Shown here: positions 43,785-53,800 of the stretch, in pieces
How positions within the stretch are numbered: position 1 is the stretch's first letter
Layout of the letters: each line of letters opens with the position of its first letter
NCBI GenBank assembly: GCA_017937215.1
Contig: JAGBDZ010000028.1
Coordinates: 1-64,000, forward strand
Direction: 5' to 3'
DNA length: 64,000 nucleotides
Origin: Akkermansia sp.
GTDB lineage: Bacteria; Verrucomicrobiota; Verrucomicrobiia; Verrucomicrobiales; Akkermansiaceae
Position numbers and translations under genes: made by a program
The notes under the pieces: model-generated
Databases searched by the model: none
The model's input: the letters and a program-made list of their open reading frames with translations, nothing else
Told to the model about the DNA's origin: nothing

Positions 43785-44324
43785 ATGAGTAAGATGATTC
43801 GCCGATGGATGTTCCTGTTCGCTGTAGCCGTGGCGGCTGCGGCACCTGCTGCGCAGGCACAAAGCGCGGAGGTCATGAACGAAACCGGCGACATGGTGCG
43901 CGTGATGCGCCACCCGGATGGCACCCGCGCCATCTACCAGCGCCAGAAAGGCTGGCGTGGCATGCGCTGCTCCTCCTACACAGCCAGCGGCCGCCTGGCA
44001 GCAGTGAATGACTACACCGAAGGCAAATACGGCCAGCTGGTGGGCTGCATCATCTACGACCACACCAAGAAAAACATCATCTACAAAGTGGCCTACGGCT
44101 ACGACAGCCGCGCACGCCTGGTGGAAGAGCGCATGTACTCCCACCCGCAAGGCAAACTGGTGCAGCGCGTGATTTACAAGTACGACAACCGAGGCAACCG
44201 CTCCAAGCCCCTCATCATCTCTCTGAACACCGCCGGGCCGGTCACCGAGATTGCCCCCACCATGCAGGATGATGTGAATGCCATCAACCGCCAGATGAAG
44301 CAGCAGAGCCGCGGCCGCCGCTAA
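43785..44324 (+). CDS. Secreted protein of unknown function with YD-like repeats
   Basis: This 179-residue protein has a signal peptide (SKMIRRWMFLFAVAVAAAAP, ending in AQA). The mature part contains short strand-turn units such as YTASGRLAAVNDYTEG, YGYDSRARLVEERMYSHPQG and YKYDNRGNRSKPL. These resemble the YD/RHS-type repeat pattern (Y-x-Y-D-x-x-G-R-L), here only three or so copies. The tail is basic. The ATG at 43785 fits the promoter; 43794 is an alternative. It heads a run of same-strand genes through mazG to a TetR regulator. Function is unknown. Confidence 0.65.
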   Translation: MSKMIRRWMFLFAVAVAAAAPAAQAQSAEVMNETGDMVRVMRHPDGTRAIYQRQKGWRGMRCSSYTASGRLAAVNDYTEGKYGQLVGCIIYDHTKKNIIYKVAYGYDSRARLVEERMYSHPQGKLVQRVIYKYDNRGNRSKPLIISLNTAGPVTEIAPTMQDDVNAINRQMKQQSRGRR

Positions 44325-44351
44325 GATTTAACCCGAATTGACCCCGAACAG

Positions 44352-44654
44352 ATGGAAACGTTCTCCTGGCAGGACCGCGATGCCGATGGCAACAAGGTAG
44401 TTTACGAGGCCCAGCACTTTGGTGGCTGGTGGCAGCTGATGGTGGCCCCCAAGCTGGGCCGCTCCCAGCGCGACGAGGTGGTATTCACCCCCGCCGATTT
44501 CACAGAGGAACACTGGCAGACCCTGCGCGACCTGCTCTGGCGCAAGTACCAGCGCCGCCGCGTGGCCTGGGACATGGTGCAGCATATTGACGATATTCTG
44601 GCGGGCAAGGCCACGAATGAGCGCCGCGACCGCCGCAACGGCAAGTCCAAATGA
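44352..44654 (+). CDS. Small conserved-looking protein of unknown function
   Basis: This 100-residue cytoplasmic protein shows no signal peptide. It begins with strand-like segments (METFSWQDRDADGNKVVYEA, then HFGGWWQLMVAPKLGR) and ends in a basic helix. The stop overlaps the mazG start (ATGA), so it is translated together with mazG. No family is recognised. Confidence 0.65.
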   Translation: METFSWQDRDADGNKVVYEAQHFGGWWQLMVAPKLGRSQRDEVVFTPADFTEEHWQTLRDLLWRKYQRRRVAWDMVQHIDDILAGKATNERRDRRNGKSK

Positions 44655-45469
44655 CCGAGCAGGAAATGATCCACTGCCAGGACCCCGCACGCCAGATTGA
44701 GCGCGCAGTGGCCATCATGCACCGCCTGCGCCAGCCCGGCGGCTGCCCCTGGGATGCCGAGCAAACGCACGATTCCATCATCAGCAGCCTTATTGAGGAA
44801 TGCTACGAATGCATAGATGCCATCCGCGAGCGCGACTGGCCCCACCTGCGCGAGGAACTGGGCGATGTGCTGCTGCAGGTCATCTTCCATGCCGAAATGG
44901 CCAGCGAAAACCCGGACGCCGGCTTCGGCATCAACGAGGTGGCCCGCGAGCTGGCCGATAAGCTGGTGCGCCGCCATCCTCATGTGTTCGGCACCGCCGC
45001 AGTGGCAGATGCAGAAGGGGTGGTCTCGCAGTGGGATGCCATCAAGCGCAAGGAACACGCCATCGAGGATAAACCCTACCTCCAGGACTGCGGAAAGGGG
45101 CTCCCCTCCCTGCTGCAGGCGTACAAGATTACCAAAAAAGTGGCCAAGGTAGGCTTCGACTGGCCCGACCACGCCGGCGTAGTGGATAAAATCCGCGAGG
45201 AGACGGATGAGGTGGCCGAAACGCTCGACCTGCCGGATGACGACCCGCACGTGGCCGAAGAACTGGGCGATTTGCTTTTCGTGGTGGTGAATCTCTGCCG
45301 CCGCCGCAAGGTAGACCCGGAGCTGGCCCTCTTCAACGCCAACCGCAAATTTGAGCGCCGCTTCAATGCAGTGGAAGCCGCACTCAAGGCACAGGGCATC
45401 AGTCTGGCTGCTGCCACACCGGATGAAATGGAAGCCGCCTGGCAGGCGGTCAAACGCACTGAAGCCTGA
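44651..45469 (+). CDS. mazG: Nucleoside triphosphate pyrophosphohydrolase MazG
   Basis: This 272-residue protein has two MazG domains. The first shows LRQPGGCPWDAEQTHDSI, EECYE and EELGDVLLQ, with the metal-binding ExxE and ExxD pattern. The second is VGFDWPD, EETDEVAE and EELGDLLFVVVNL. It hydrolyses NTPs or dNTPs to monophosphate and pyrophosphate, cleaning the pool and affecting (p)ppGpp in some bacteria. Length is normal. It overlaps both neighbours by a few bases. Confidence 0.95.
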   Translation: MTEQEMIHCQDPARQIERAVAIMHRLRQPGGCPWDAEQTHDSIISSLIEECYECIDAIRERDWPHLREELGDVLLQVIFHAEMASENPDAGFGINEVARELADKLVRRHPHVFGTAAVADAEGVVSQWDAIKRKEHAIEDKPYLQDCGKGLPSLLQAYKITKKVAKVGFDWPDHAGVVDKIREETDEVAETLDLPDDDPHVAEELGDLLFVVVNLCRRRKVDPELALFNANRKFERRFNAVEAALKAQGISLAAATPDEMEAAWQAVKRTEA

Positions 45470-46464
45470 TGCGCCGTTTTCGCACAGTTCTGTTCTGCCT
45501 GGCCGCGGGAATGCTCTCCTCGTGCAGTCTGATGCAGCCTGAAGAAAAGGTGGAAGAAGACCCCATCCCCCGCCCGGAGGATTTGAACAAGCCCCGCATG
45601 GGGTTCGAGGACCCTTCCATGCCCGGCATGAATCCCCTGCTCACCGGTGGTGCGGTGGATCCGAACGCGCAGAGCTACAACGTATCTACCTCCGAGGAGC
45701 TGGAGCAGATTGATAACGGCGCCGAGGGCGAGGTTTACTTCACCGACCCGGACAACCCGGATGCCGAAATTGAGGGCATCACCGCCGCGTTCGAATCCCG
45801 CCGAAACGGCAACGGCTGGCTGGATAGCTACGGCACGGCCACCCGCTTTGCCCACCGCGAGTGCCGCCCGCTCATCATCTGGTTCCACGATTCCGTGATT
45901 TCCCCGAAAAGCTCACTGCTGGGTGAAGAACTGCTGGATACACCAGCCTTCAATGAGTGGTGCCGCGACCGCGTGGTGCGCCTCAAGCTCGACTCCGGCG
46001 CCGCCATCGACGACCGCACCCGCAACTCCGCCAAATACAGCCGCGACGCCATTGAGCGACTGGCGCGCCGCTATGGGCTCAAACGCAAACCTGCCCTGGC
46101 CGTGGTTTCTCCCCGCGGCAAATTCGTGGTGGGTATCGATGGCTACAACGAGTTCACCCAGCAGATTGAGGCCCTGCTGAAGGAAGGCGTCATCAACGCC
46201 GAAAAGGACATGGACGAGTACCGCGAAAAACTCGCCACCAAAGGCTACCGCACCTGGACCGCCGCCACAGGCAACGTGAGTACCTTCGCCCGCCTGCAGC
46301 GCTTCGACGAGGAGCACCAGATGGTCTACCTCAAGGAATACGGCGGCAAGATTACCCGCACCAAGTTGCGCCGCTTCTGCAAGGAGGACCGTGACTTCAT
46401 TTTCAAAGAGCAGGAAGAAAAAGAGGCTAAAAAGAAAAAACGCCGCAAATCACGCCAGGCATGA
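45469..46464 (+). CDS. Thioredoxin-like lipoprotein with SHD1-like C-terminus
   Basis: This 331-residue protein has a signal peptide with lipobox LSSC and an acidic, Pro-rich linker. A thioredoxin-like domain follows (about 110-240; RPLIIWFHDSVISPKSSLLGEELLDTPAF, then VVSPRGKFVVGIDGY) without CxxC, so redox activity is unlikely. The C-terminal part (ARLQRFDEEHQMVYLKEYGG, KLRRFCKEDRDFI) resembles the SHD1 module frequent in Planctomycetota and Verrucomicrobiota. The tail is very basic. It starts on the last base of the mazG stop and overlaps the TetR gene. Function is unknown. Confidence 0.7.
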   Translation: MRRFRTVLFCLAAGMLSSCSLMQPEEKVEEDPIPRPEDLNKPRMGFEDPSMPGMNPLLTGGAVDPNAQSYNVSTSEELEQIDNGAEGEVYFTDPDNPDAEIEGITAAFESRRNGNGWLDSYGTATRFAHRECRPLIIWFHDSVISPKSSLLGEELLDTPAFNEWCRDRVVRLKLDSGAAIDDRTRNSAKYSRDAIERLARRYGLKRKPALAVVSPRGKFVVGIDGYNEFTQQIEALLKEGVINAEKDMDEYREKLATKGYRTWTAATGNVSTFARLQRFDEEHQMVYLKEYGGKITRTKLRRFCKEDRDFIFKEQEEKEAKKKKRRKSRQA

Positions 46465-47081
46465 GTAAGTCTGATGACACCAAGGCGCAAATCATGCGCG
46501 CTGCCGTGCAGCAGTTCACCCTCATGGGCTATGAGGGTGCTGCCGTGCGCGATATTGCCAACGCCGCCGGCGTGAATATCGGTCTCATCCGCTACCATTT
46601 CGGCCACAAGGCCGACCTCTACCGCGACACCCTGGCCTACCTCTCCACCCAGTACAACGAGGTCTGCCTCGCGGCGCTCGAGGAAGCCCGCGACAGCAAC
46701 GACCCGGAGGCCATCATCGGCTCCTGGTTGCTCGCCCCCATCACCTCCTGGCAGGACAACACCGTAGCCAGCGGTGAAGAAGTGCTCTGTTTCCTCAACA
46801 AAATGGGCTACGAAGCCCCCGAACTCACCCGCGATGTCTACGAATCGCACTACTCCTACGCCCTCCAGGAGTGGCAGGATGCCGTGCAATCCCACTTCCC
46901 AGGCATGCAGCGCGGCGACTGGTTCTGGTTCCTCACCTCGCTCCGCGGCATGTATTTCAACATTGTCGCGCACAACGATTTCACCCTCTGGTCCCTTCCC
47001 GCCATTTCCAACCGCGAGGCCGCTATCCGCCGTCTCGCCGCAGATGCCGTGGCCCTGCTCAAGGTCACCATTCAGGGATAA
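46461..47081 (+). CDS. TetR/AcrR-family transcriptional regulator
   Basis: This 206-residue protein has the TetR helix-turn-helix at the N-terminus (IMRAAVQQFTLMGYEGAAVR, DIANAAGVNIGLIRYHFGHK). A helical ligand domain follows, resembling the CecR/DUF1956 type. It normally represses a nearby target until a small ligand binds. Candidate targets are the RND pump about 3 kb upstream or the palindromic promoter of the phosphoethanolamine transferase at 48241; neither link is shown. The start overlaps the previous stop (ATGA). It converges with the recombinase gene, leaving 9 bp. Confidence 0.9.
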   Translation: MSKSDDTKAQIMRAAVQQFTLMGYEGAAVRDIANAAGVNIGLIRYHFGHKADLYRDTLAYLSTQYNEVCLAALEEARDSNDPEAIIGSWLLAPITSWQDNTVASGEEVLCFLNKMGYEAPELTRDVYESHYSYALQEWQDAVQSHFPGMQRGDWFWFLTSLRGMYFNIVAHNDFTLWSLPAISNREAAIRRLAADAVALLKVTIQG

Positions 47082-47090
47082 TGTGTCTCA

Positions 47091-48098
47091 TTATGCTGCC
47101 CAGAATCGAGCCGCTTGATGCACGCCTCGCTGGTCGACATAGCGTGTGCGGAGCAACGAAGCATCTCGATGCCCGATTTCGCATTGCAACTCGGCGTAGG
47201 AACGGAAATGACTCAAGTGATGGCTGGCGTATGTGTGGCGCAGCGCATCTGCTCTCCATGGATTTTCGCGATTCCAGCCAGCTTCGCTGCGCACTCCCTT
47301 CCAATGTTGCAACCAGTTGGCCGGGCATACTTTGACATGTACCGGCCCCTGGCAATCGCGCAAAATACGCAGCAGCGGGGCATGAATCGTTACGCGCCGG
47401 GCTCCGCCTGTCTTACTGTGCCGGGGTAATATATAAATCGCTTTGTTATCTAAATCAACTTGTTCCCAGCACAATCGCGCAACCTCATGCGGACGGATTC
47501 CGGCATAGAGCATCATCCCCACCGCCGCCAGGCAGTGCCCATTATGGTATTGTCGCGCCGCACGGATGAGGCAGCTGATTTCTCCGGGCGTCAGAATAGG
47601 TAGTTTATTTTCCATCACCTCGGGATTTTTCACCATGCCGACCGGATTCGCATCACACCATCCCTGCCGGACCGCGGTGGAAAACACACCACTGAGGATG
47701 GCTCGAGCCTTTCGCCTCTGGTGTAGTGAGGTAAACGCACGCTCCAGCCATGCGGCACAGTCCGCACTGCTGATGCTCCGCACCCTCCTCTCTGACATCC
47801 CTGGATTATATCTCATCAACCGCTTGCAGAAGTAACGGAAATCAACCAGAGTGCGTGCTCGACGCCCCTTGCGCGCGTCCAAGGCTACTTCTACCGCTTT
47901 CCGGAAACTTACCGTCTTTTCGAGTCTACTCAACTCATGGGCTCCTGCATCCAGACATTTCCGCGCTCGTCTCAATCGTCCGCGGCCTTTTTCCAATGCT
48001 TCCTTGGCTATTAATGCAGCCTCTATGATGTCCACGCCTGTTTGTCTCAAAATGATGAGTGCTGCATACTCTTCTTCTGTTATATCTTGATTCATCAT
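47091..48098 (-). CDS. Tyrosine-type recombinase/integrase
   Basis: This 335-residue protein has an N-terminal SAM-like DNA-binding region and a C-terminal catalytic domain. Catalytic residues are visible as Arg in GIRPHEVARL, Lys in HSKTGGAR, Arg in DALRHTYASHH, His in EIGHRDASLL and Tyr in RTRYVDQ. The first His of the usual HxLR box is Asp here. The start is either ATG at 48098 or 48095. No second mobile gene or clear attachment repeat is seen. The recombinase stands beside an AT-rich phosphoethanolamine transferase gene and may be the remnant of an integrated element, or a chromosomal recombinase. Confidence 0.88.
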   Translation of the reverse strand: MMNQDITEEEYAALIILRQTGVDIIEAALIAKEALEKGRGRLRRARKCLDAGAHELSRLEKTVSFRKAVEVALDARKGRRARTLVDFRYFCKRLMRYNPGMSERRVRSISSADCAAWLERAFTSLHQRRKARAILSGVFSTAVRQGWCDANPVGMVKNPEVMENKLPILTPGEISCLIRAARQYHNGHCLAAVGMMLYAGIRPHEVARLCWEQVDLDNKAIYILPRHSKTGGARRVTIHAPLLRILRDCQGPVHVKVCPANWLQHWKGVRSEAGWNRENPWRADALRHTYASHHLSHFRSYAELQCEIGHRDASLLRTRYVDQRGVHQAARFWAA

Positions 48099-48240
48099 CT
48101 GAATTGTAGTTGAGGTTTCCAAATGGGCAAGAATATAGAGCCAACATTTATACAATAAGCATGTTGTGGATTACTAACCGTAGAGAATGAAAAGCTGTTC
48201 CCTGTTCTCAATCTTTGTTTTTCAATGCCCTGAATTGTGC

Positions 48241-48268
48241 TTGAATACCCATTTGGAATGGGTATAAT
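48241..48268 (+). promoter_or_regulatory. Promoter with palindromic operator of the phosphoethanolamine transferase
   Basis: TTGAAT (48241-48246) and TATAAT (48263-48268) are 16 nt apart. A perfect inverted repeat, TACCCATT-TGG-AATGGGTA (48246-48264), fills the spacer exactly and touches both boxes, so a bound dimeric repressor would block RNA polymerase. The ATG follows after 8 nt. Confidence 0.65.
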
Positions 48269-48276
48269 AAGCCCGC

Positions 48277-50160
48277 ATGGTTGAGCAGGTTAAAAGAGCA
48301 GACTTGATAAATACGGACAAACTTAATAATTTCAGCATATTGCAATTCACATTGGGCCTGATTGCATGGTTGTGGCCGCTTTGGATACACCAGATGGAGA
48401 ACTGGTCGGGAGAGGCATCATCCCTGGCATGTCTCCAAACTCCCATGCGCCAATTTGCTCATCCCATACGCATGTTCGGGCTGCTTTTACTGGCAGGCAT
48501 GCTAATTACCTATTGCAAACGGAAGGGATACCGCATTATTTTAAGCAACTTTTCATTCATCAAACTGCTGGCAGTAAGTATCATCTTTTGCTGCATCATT
48601 GTGGAATCCATCACGCACGACGCTTCGCAGCTCGTGCACGTTGTATACTTCATGGCCTCCTTTATCTTGCTGTCCTTTGCCGCGCTGGGCAGATACGGCA
48701 TTGTGTGTGTCGCACTTGGTTTATTGGTTCTGATTTTTAAATACATAGTCACCCATGTGTTTGGCTTTGCGTTTAATGCCGGGCTTCTGGATGTGATTCT
48801 GGATGCGAACTCCACTGAAATCGCGCATTTCATCACCCCTGCCAATATTGCCTTTGCCACCGGGGCTCTAGTCATCACCACCATGCTCTCCTTGGCTGCC
48901 TATTGGAGTATCAGACGAGAATCACGGATGACGATGGCAACAAGTGCTATAGTTTATGCGTTGTTCGCCTACATAGGCGTTTCCATTACCATACCCCGAA
49001 TAAATCGTACAGCCGACATATACTGTCCCTATAGTTCCTGGTGGAATATTCAGGAGGTTTCATATCAGGCACGCTTAAACAGAGAAAACCTGATACGGCT
49101 GGTAAAGGAATTACCTTCTGCAGCCGATAAAGATTCAGAATGCAAAACACTGAAAGGAAATGAAGGAGCCGTCGTCATCGTCCACATCGGCGAAAGCGTG
49201 CGAACAGACCATATGGGATATGCCGGTTATTACAGAAACACCACCCCTTGGTTAAGCCAGCAAGACAACCTCATCAAGTTCAATCAATGTACATCCTTGG
49301 GGCCTTCGACCAAAGAGGCTGTTTTTGTGATGATGACCAACGCCCGAAGGAATGTCCATACCGGAAAAGTTGAGGCAGAAATGTTGCCCACCTGCTTATC
49401 TTTCGTTGACTTATTTGGACAACATAACTTTGAATGCCATGCTTTCTTACATGAAAGCGCCAAGTCATTTCATCAGGACTGGGAGGTATATTTCAAAACG
49501 ATGATGGATAAATTTCTGCAATGTTGCAAGGGCAGACACTACTATCAAGGCTCGCAGCGAGATCAGACGGAGCAGATAACAAACGTAACCGAAGCGGCTC
49601 AACGAAACAACTTACTACTGATTATCAATAACGAAGGAAGCCATTTACCCTTTCATACATACGATGAACAATCAACCCTGTATACACCTTGCTGCAAGGA
49701 GGCCTTTTTCAACCATACGGACAAAGAGCAGGAGAAAAGGGCTATCAATGCTTACGATAACACCATCGTGCTGCTCGACCAGTGCATAGAATCCATCATC
49801 AAAGGATTAGGAAACAGGCCCTATCTGTATCTATATACCTCCGACCACGGTGAGCCGCTGGGGGATGACGGGACCTGGGATAGAATCCGAGATGAACGAT
49901 ACTATCTCTCGAAATCATCGCAAGTGCCGTTTTTCGTACTGTATTCTGAATCGTTCAAGTCGCTTCATCCGCATTTTAGCCAAGCCATAGAGAACCTGAG
50001 AGCCAATTCAGGCATGTGCATTTCCCACGAGCACCTTTTCCACACCATACTGGGAACGGTTGGCATCCAGTCTCCTTATTATAATCCAACCCTCGATTTG
50101 AGCACTGAAAACCCGCTCCCTTATTCCGGGCCGAAGCCGGGTCCAATGTCTCGAGACTGA
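48277..50160 (+). CDS. Phosphoethanolamine transferase (EptA/MCR-like, sulfatase fold)
   Basis: This 627-residue protein has five N-terminal membrane helices (to about 240) and a periplasmic sulfatase-type domain. The nucleophile motif is GESVR (Ser307), where EptA and MCR enzymes have Thr. Metal-binding residues appear in NNEGSHLPFH and TSDHGEPLGD. Such enzymes move phosphoethanolamine from phosphatidylethanolamine to lipid A or other glycans and can lower sensitivity to cationic peptides. Codon use is far more AT-rich than in most of the window, and a recombinase lies divergently next door, suggesting horizontal acquisition. Expression may be controlled by the palindrome in its promoter. 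Confidence 0.85.
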   Translation: MVEQVKRADLINTDKLNNFSILQFTLGLIAWLWPLWIHQMENWSGEASSLACLQTPMRQFAHPIRMFGLLLLAGMLITYCKRKGYRIILSNFSFIKLLAVSIIFCCIIVESITHDASQLVHVVYFMASFILLSFAALGRYGIVCVALGLLVLIFKYIVTHVFGFAFNAGLLDVILDANSTEIAHFITPANIAFATGALVITTMLSLAAYWSIRRESRMTMATSAIVYALFAYIGVSITIPRINRTADIYCPYSSWWNIQEVSYQARLNRENLIRLVKELPSAADKDSECKTLKGNEGAVVIVHIGESVRTDHMGYAGYYRNTTPWLSQQDNLIKFNQCTSLGPSTKEAVFVMMTNARRNVHTGKVEAEMLPTCLSFVDLFGQHNFECHAFLHESAKSFHQDWEVYFKTMMDKFLQCCKGRHYYQGSQRDQTEQITNVTEAAQRNNLLLIINNEGSHLPFHTYDEQSTLYTPCCKEAFFNHTDKEQEKRAINAYDNTIVLLDQCIESIIKGLGNRPYLYLYTSDHGEPLGDDGTWDRIRDERYYLSKSSQVPFFVLYSESFKSLHPHFSQAIENLRANSGMCISHEHLFHTILGTVGIQSPYYNPTLDLSTENPLPYSGPKPGPMSRD

Positions 50161-50846
50161 GGCTTTCAGACTCCTGATAAATAGTCCATATTTATTCGTA
50201 CTTAAAAACCTCCTTTTTTGATGGCGTTTACAAAATTTGTATCGTTTTTTGTTTCAGCTACCTCCCCTAAGAGTTTGGGCTCTCAACATTAACAAATATT
50301 TATTCATATTTGTTAATTATTATTTGAAATTTTCTGATTTTTCAAATTCGGCTCTTCTATCACAAAAAATCGGCATGCGCAAATCTCAAATTGCTCAATT
50401 AGCCCATTTTAATTTCTGAAAAGTCGGTATAAGCTAAGGTAAAAAGAAAAATACAGAAACTGTTTTCTAACTCATTGTATACCCAGCACTAATATTAACT
50501 TTAGCCGAAGTCCCACTTTCCTTGCTATATCTACGGCTACTGCATATTATCTGACATTTCTCGTTTCCGGTCGGGGCACTGATTTTTTTTATTCAACACA
50601 GTGATTCCCGAGTTTTTCTTTTTAGAAATTTTCTAAAATACTAAAATCCTATATTTTACATAGGGCTAAAGTCCAACAATGCATCTTTTGCAATATTTGA
50701 ATCTTTCAACTTGTATAAGCGGGGCAAATTTTATACTTTACATAATCCAGCGTTTTGGTAGGAGTTTTATCGTTCACCTGCTGCATGCTACACCCACGCG
50801 ACAGGAGTCTACCCCGAAACAACCATAAACCTCAAGCACACCGACG
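50161..50846. other. AT-rich intergenic region with one perfect palindrome
   Basis: This region of about 690 bp holds no supported gene; a 60-codon frame at 50237-50419 looks random. A perfect 11-bp inverted repeat, TTAACAAATAT (50289-50299) and ATATTTGTTAA (50306-50316), may be an AT-rich hairpin or an operator. The promoter of the large autotransporter presumably lies between 50680 and 50760, but no clear -35/-10 pair stands out. Confidence 0.5.
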
Positions 50847-53800
50847 ATGAAAACACACCTTCCCATGGCACTTCGCAAGGCGCTTCTGGCAGCCATCGTA
50901 GCCGTATCGGCATTCGTATATAACAAAGCTCATGCAGCGGAGTTAACAAATATGAAAGACGATGAAAAGAACGTGGAATCGCTTACAGAAACAACCGACA
51001 TTCAGGCTACGCTGGATAACTCCACTCTGAACTCCAAGGGCGCCGTAAGTATAGGTGACCCGGCAGATAACGCAACGGAGAGTGACACCCTCACGCTCAA
51101 GAACGCCTCAGCCCTGATTTCCGGAGGACCGCTCACGATTAATCAGAACGCGGTAGTAAGTTCCTCAGGTCTTGAAAGCGCCGGGAACATGCAGGTTAAT
51201 GGGACACTTACAGGTAATGGGGCAAACTTAAAAACAACTTCCGGCGGCAATGTCGTCATCGACATATTAGCAGCGACAGAAACAAAATATAACACGACTG
51301 AGGATCTGGTCGTGGACTCCGACAATGAATTTCGAAACAACTCTACAGGAAAAGAGCTTCGACTGGTTGATGCCAGCATCAATACAGGCAGTCACTTCAT
51401 TGTCGGCAGTGCCGATACAGCAGACGACGCAAATCTCCTGTATTTCAAAGGGACAGGCACCACAAACGTTCTCACTGGAGGTAACCTCGAAGTTTATCAG
51501 AGCCTGACAGTTGGGCCGGGCCTTGACGAAGGCGAAACCGGAGCCGGAACGGGGTTGACCTCTGTCGGCAAGGCGACAGTAACAGCCGAAGGCTTCATCA
51601 AGGTCAAAGGTAACACCTTTACCGTTACGGAAGGAATTGAAAAAACAGGGGATACACAGACAACCAATCAGACACTGTTTTCCGCAAAAAGCGACATAGA
51701 CGTAGACGCATCGCAGGCCATCAAAATTGCAGGTGATTCCCTTGTGAAAAGCGACGAAGGGAATGTTACCCTGAATGCGCTCGATGAAAATGGCGAGACG
51801 GATGGGAATGTCAACATGTCCGGCTCAGTCCAAGCCGCGCAAGGTTTTGTAAAAATCACGTCTGCTGATAACAGGTTAATAGGGCATGGGAAGTACAGGG
51901 CTTCTGTTTCAGCCAAACAACAGGTCGAGATTAGCATCCCGGCTGAGGCGAAAGCAGAGAGTCGAGAAAACGTGCTGCACGAGAGCGATGTGTCCAGCAC
52001 GGATTCTTACGCATCCATCACAGGTGGAACCCAGGCGACACTTGCAGGCTCAACTGTTAGCGCCAAAACCGGGGCCGCCGTATCCAGTGAAACGGTAACG
52101 GTGGCTGGTTCAAGTATCAAAACAGAGCAAGGCACAGCCAGCATCAACGCAACAGATGAGAATGTTACTGTCAGTGTCAGCAGTGTGAGCAACCAAACCG
52201 GCAATGTCACGATTGCAGCCCAAAAGCTCACTATGATCGAGGCCTCGAGCATCAGCGGTTCTGCGGTAAATGTCAGCGGCCAGAGCAATATCATCTGTGA
52301 TGAATCCAGCATGGAGGCGGATTCCGGAATCACCGTGAACTCCACCGGCACATTGCACCCCTCCGCAGATGGCGCCACTCCGGGCGACGGCAATTTGGTC
52401 TCCCAAGCCACGCTCACAGCTCGTTCAGGAGATGTATTGATTTCGGCGGTACTGGGTAACAGCGTTGAGAAAGCGTCCAAAATAAAAGCAGAAGCAGGTT
52501 CCGTGACACTCCGGGGCAGCACCGTCAACCTGATAACAGGAGACCAGACGGAAATAGTTGCCAACAATGGAGCCGTCACCATGGATGGCGGGGATACAGC
52601 AATCAACCAGATTTCCGGCGCGCTCATTACGGCTACGGATAGTGATAGCTCCGATGATAAGAAGCTCGGCACTGTTGATATTAAAGGCAAGACCAACGTC
52701 ATTACAAATACGGAACAGGTAAAAGCAGCCAACGGCATCGCCATTAAGTCAACCGGCACAGCCACAAACGATGGTAATCTGATTTCAAATGCCTCGGTCT
52801 TGAACCAGAATGGTGATATCACCGTCACTGCGGTCTCTTCCAACAGAGTGACTGCCGGCTCTCAGCTGGTTTCCGAAAATGGGGGTGCCGCCATCATTGG
52901 CGCGCAGCTTAACCTGGTTGAGGGGAGCGATACGCAGGTGAAAGCAGTCAATGGCAACGCGACAATCTCTGCCGGAGAAACAGGGACCAATATCGTGAAC
53001 CAGGCCACAGTGCAGGCAACCGGCGACAATGGAGAAGCTCATATCAAAGGTAAAGCCAATGGTATCATTGCAGGAGCGAGCCTCAAAGGCCATGCCGGAG
53101 TCTCGCTGGAGGCTACCGGCACAGATGAATCCGATGGCAACCTCATTTCTGCTTCCACAGTGGAAAGCCATTCTGGTGATGTTTCAGTGACCGCCGTCCA
53201 TATCAACCGGGTCACCGGCAATTCAACGCTGCAATCTGAGAACGGCGCAGTCAGCATGGTCGGCAACGCCAATGTGATAGAAGGCAAATCCAAAATGCTT
53301 GCCTCTAAGGGCATCACCATCACCGCCGACAATGCAGCAGACGGAGCGGGCAACAGAATCACCGATGAGGGCACTGTAGTCAGCTCAACAGAAGACGATG
53401 TTGCGATTCTGGCAAAGAATGCCAATGTCGTGACCAACAAGGCAACGATTGAAGCCGGGAGCGGCTCCATCACTGTCGGAGAAAAAGACAGCACCTGTAG
53501 CAGCGTTGATAACTACATCGCCAACGGAGCCGCCCTGAAAGCCAAGGAAACTATCACCGTAGCCGGCGCCTACAATGAAATCACCAGCGCAAACGCAGCC
53601 ACGACAGACCGCACCACTCTCACGGCGGAAAAAGGAATCCACGTCAGCAACAACAGCATCATTCGTCACGCCACACTTCAGGCCACCGGTGAAAATGGGA
53701 CTATACTCATCACAACCGGCGCTGATGAGCAGACGTCCACGATTGATGGCGCGCACCTGCAGGCAAAAGGCGCAATCACCATAAAAGGCGATACCAGTTC

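Noticed and set aside
47091-48270. Recombinase as a phase-variation switch for the neighbouring promoter
   Set aside because: The only inverted repeat at that promoter has a 3-bp centre and cannot bracket an invertible segment; no second matching site was found between 47 and 51 kb.
48277-50160. Phosphoethanolamine transferase as an acquired colistin-resistance gene of the mcr type
   Set aside because: The fold and motif family fit, but the nucleophile context differs and nothing shows resistance function or plasmid origin.
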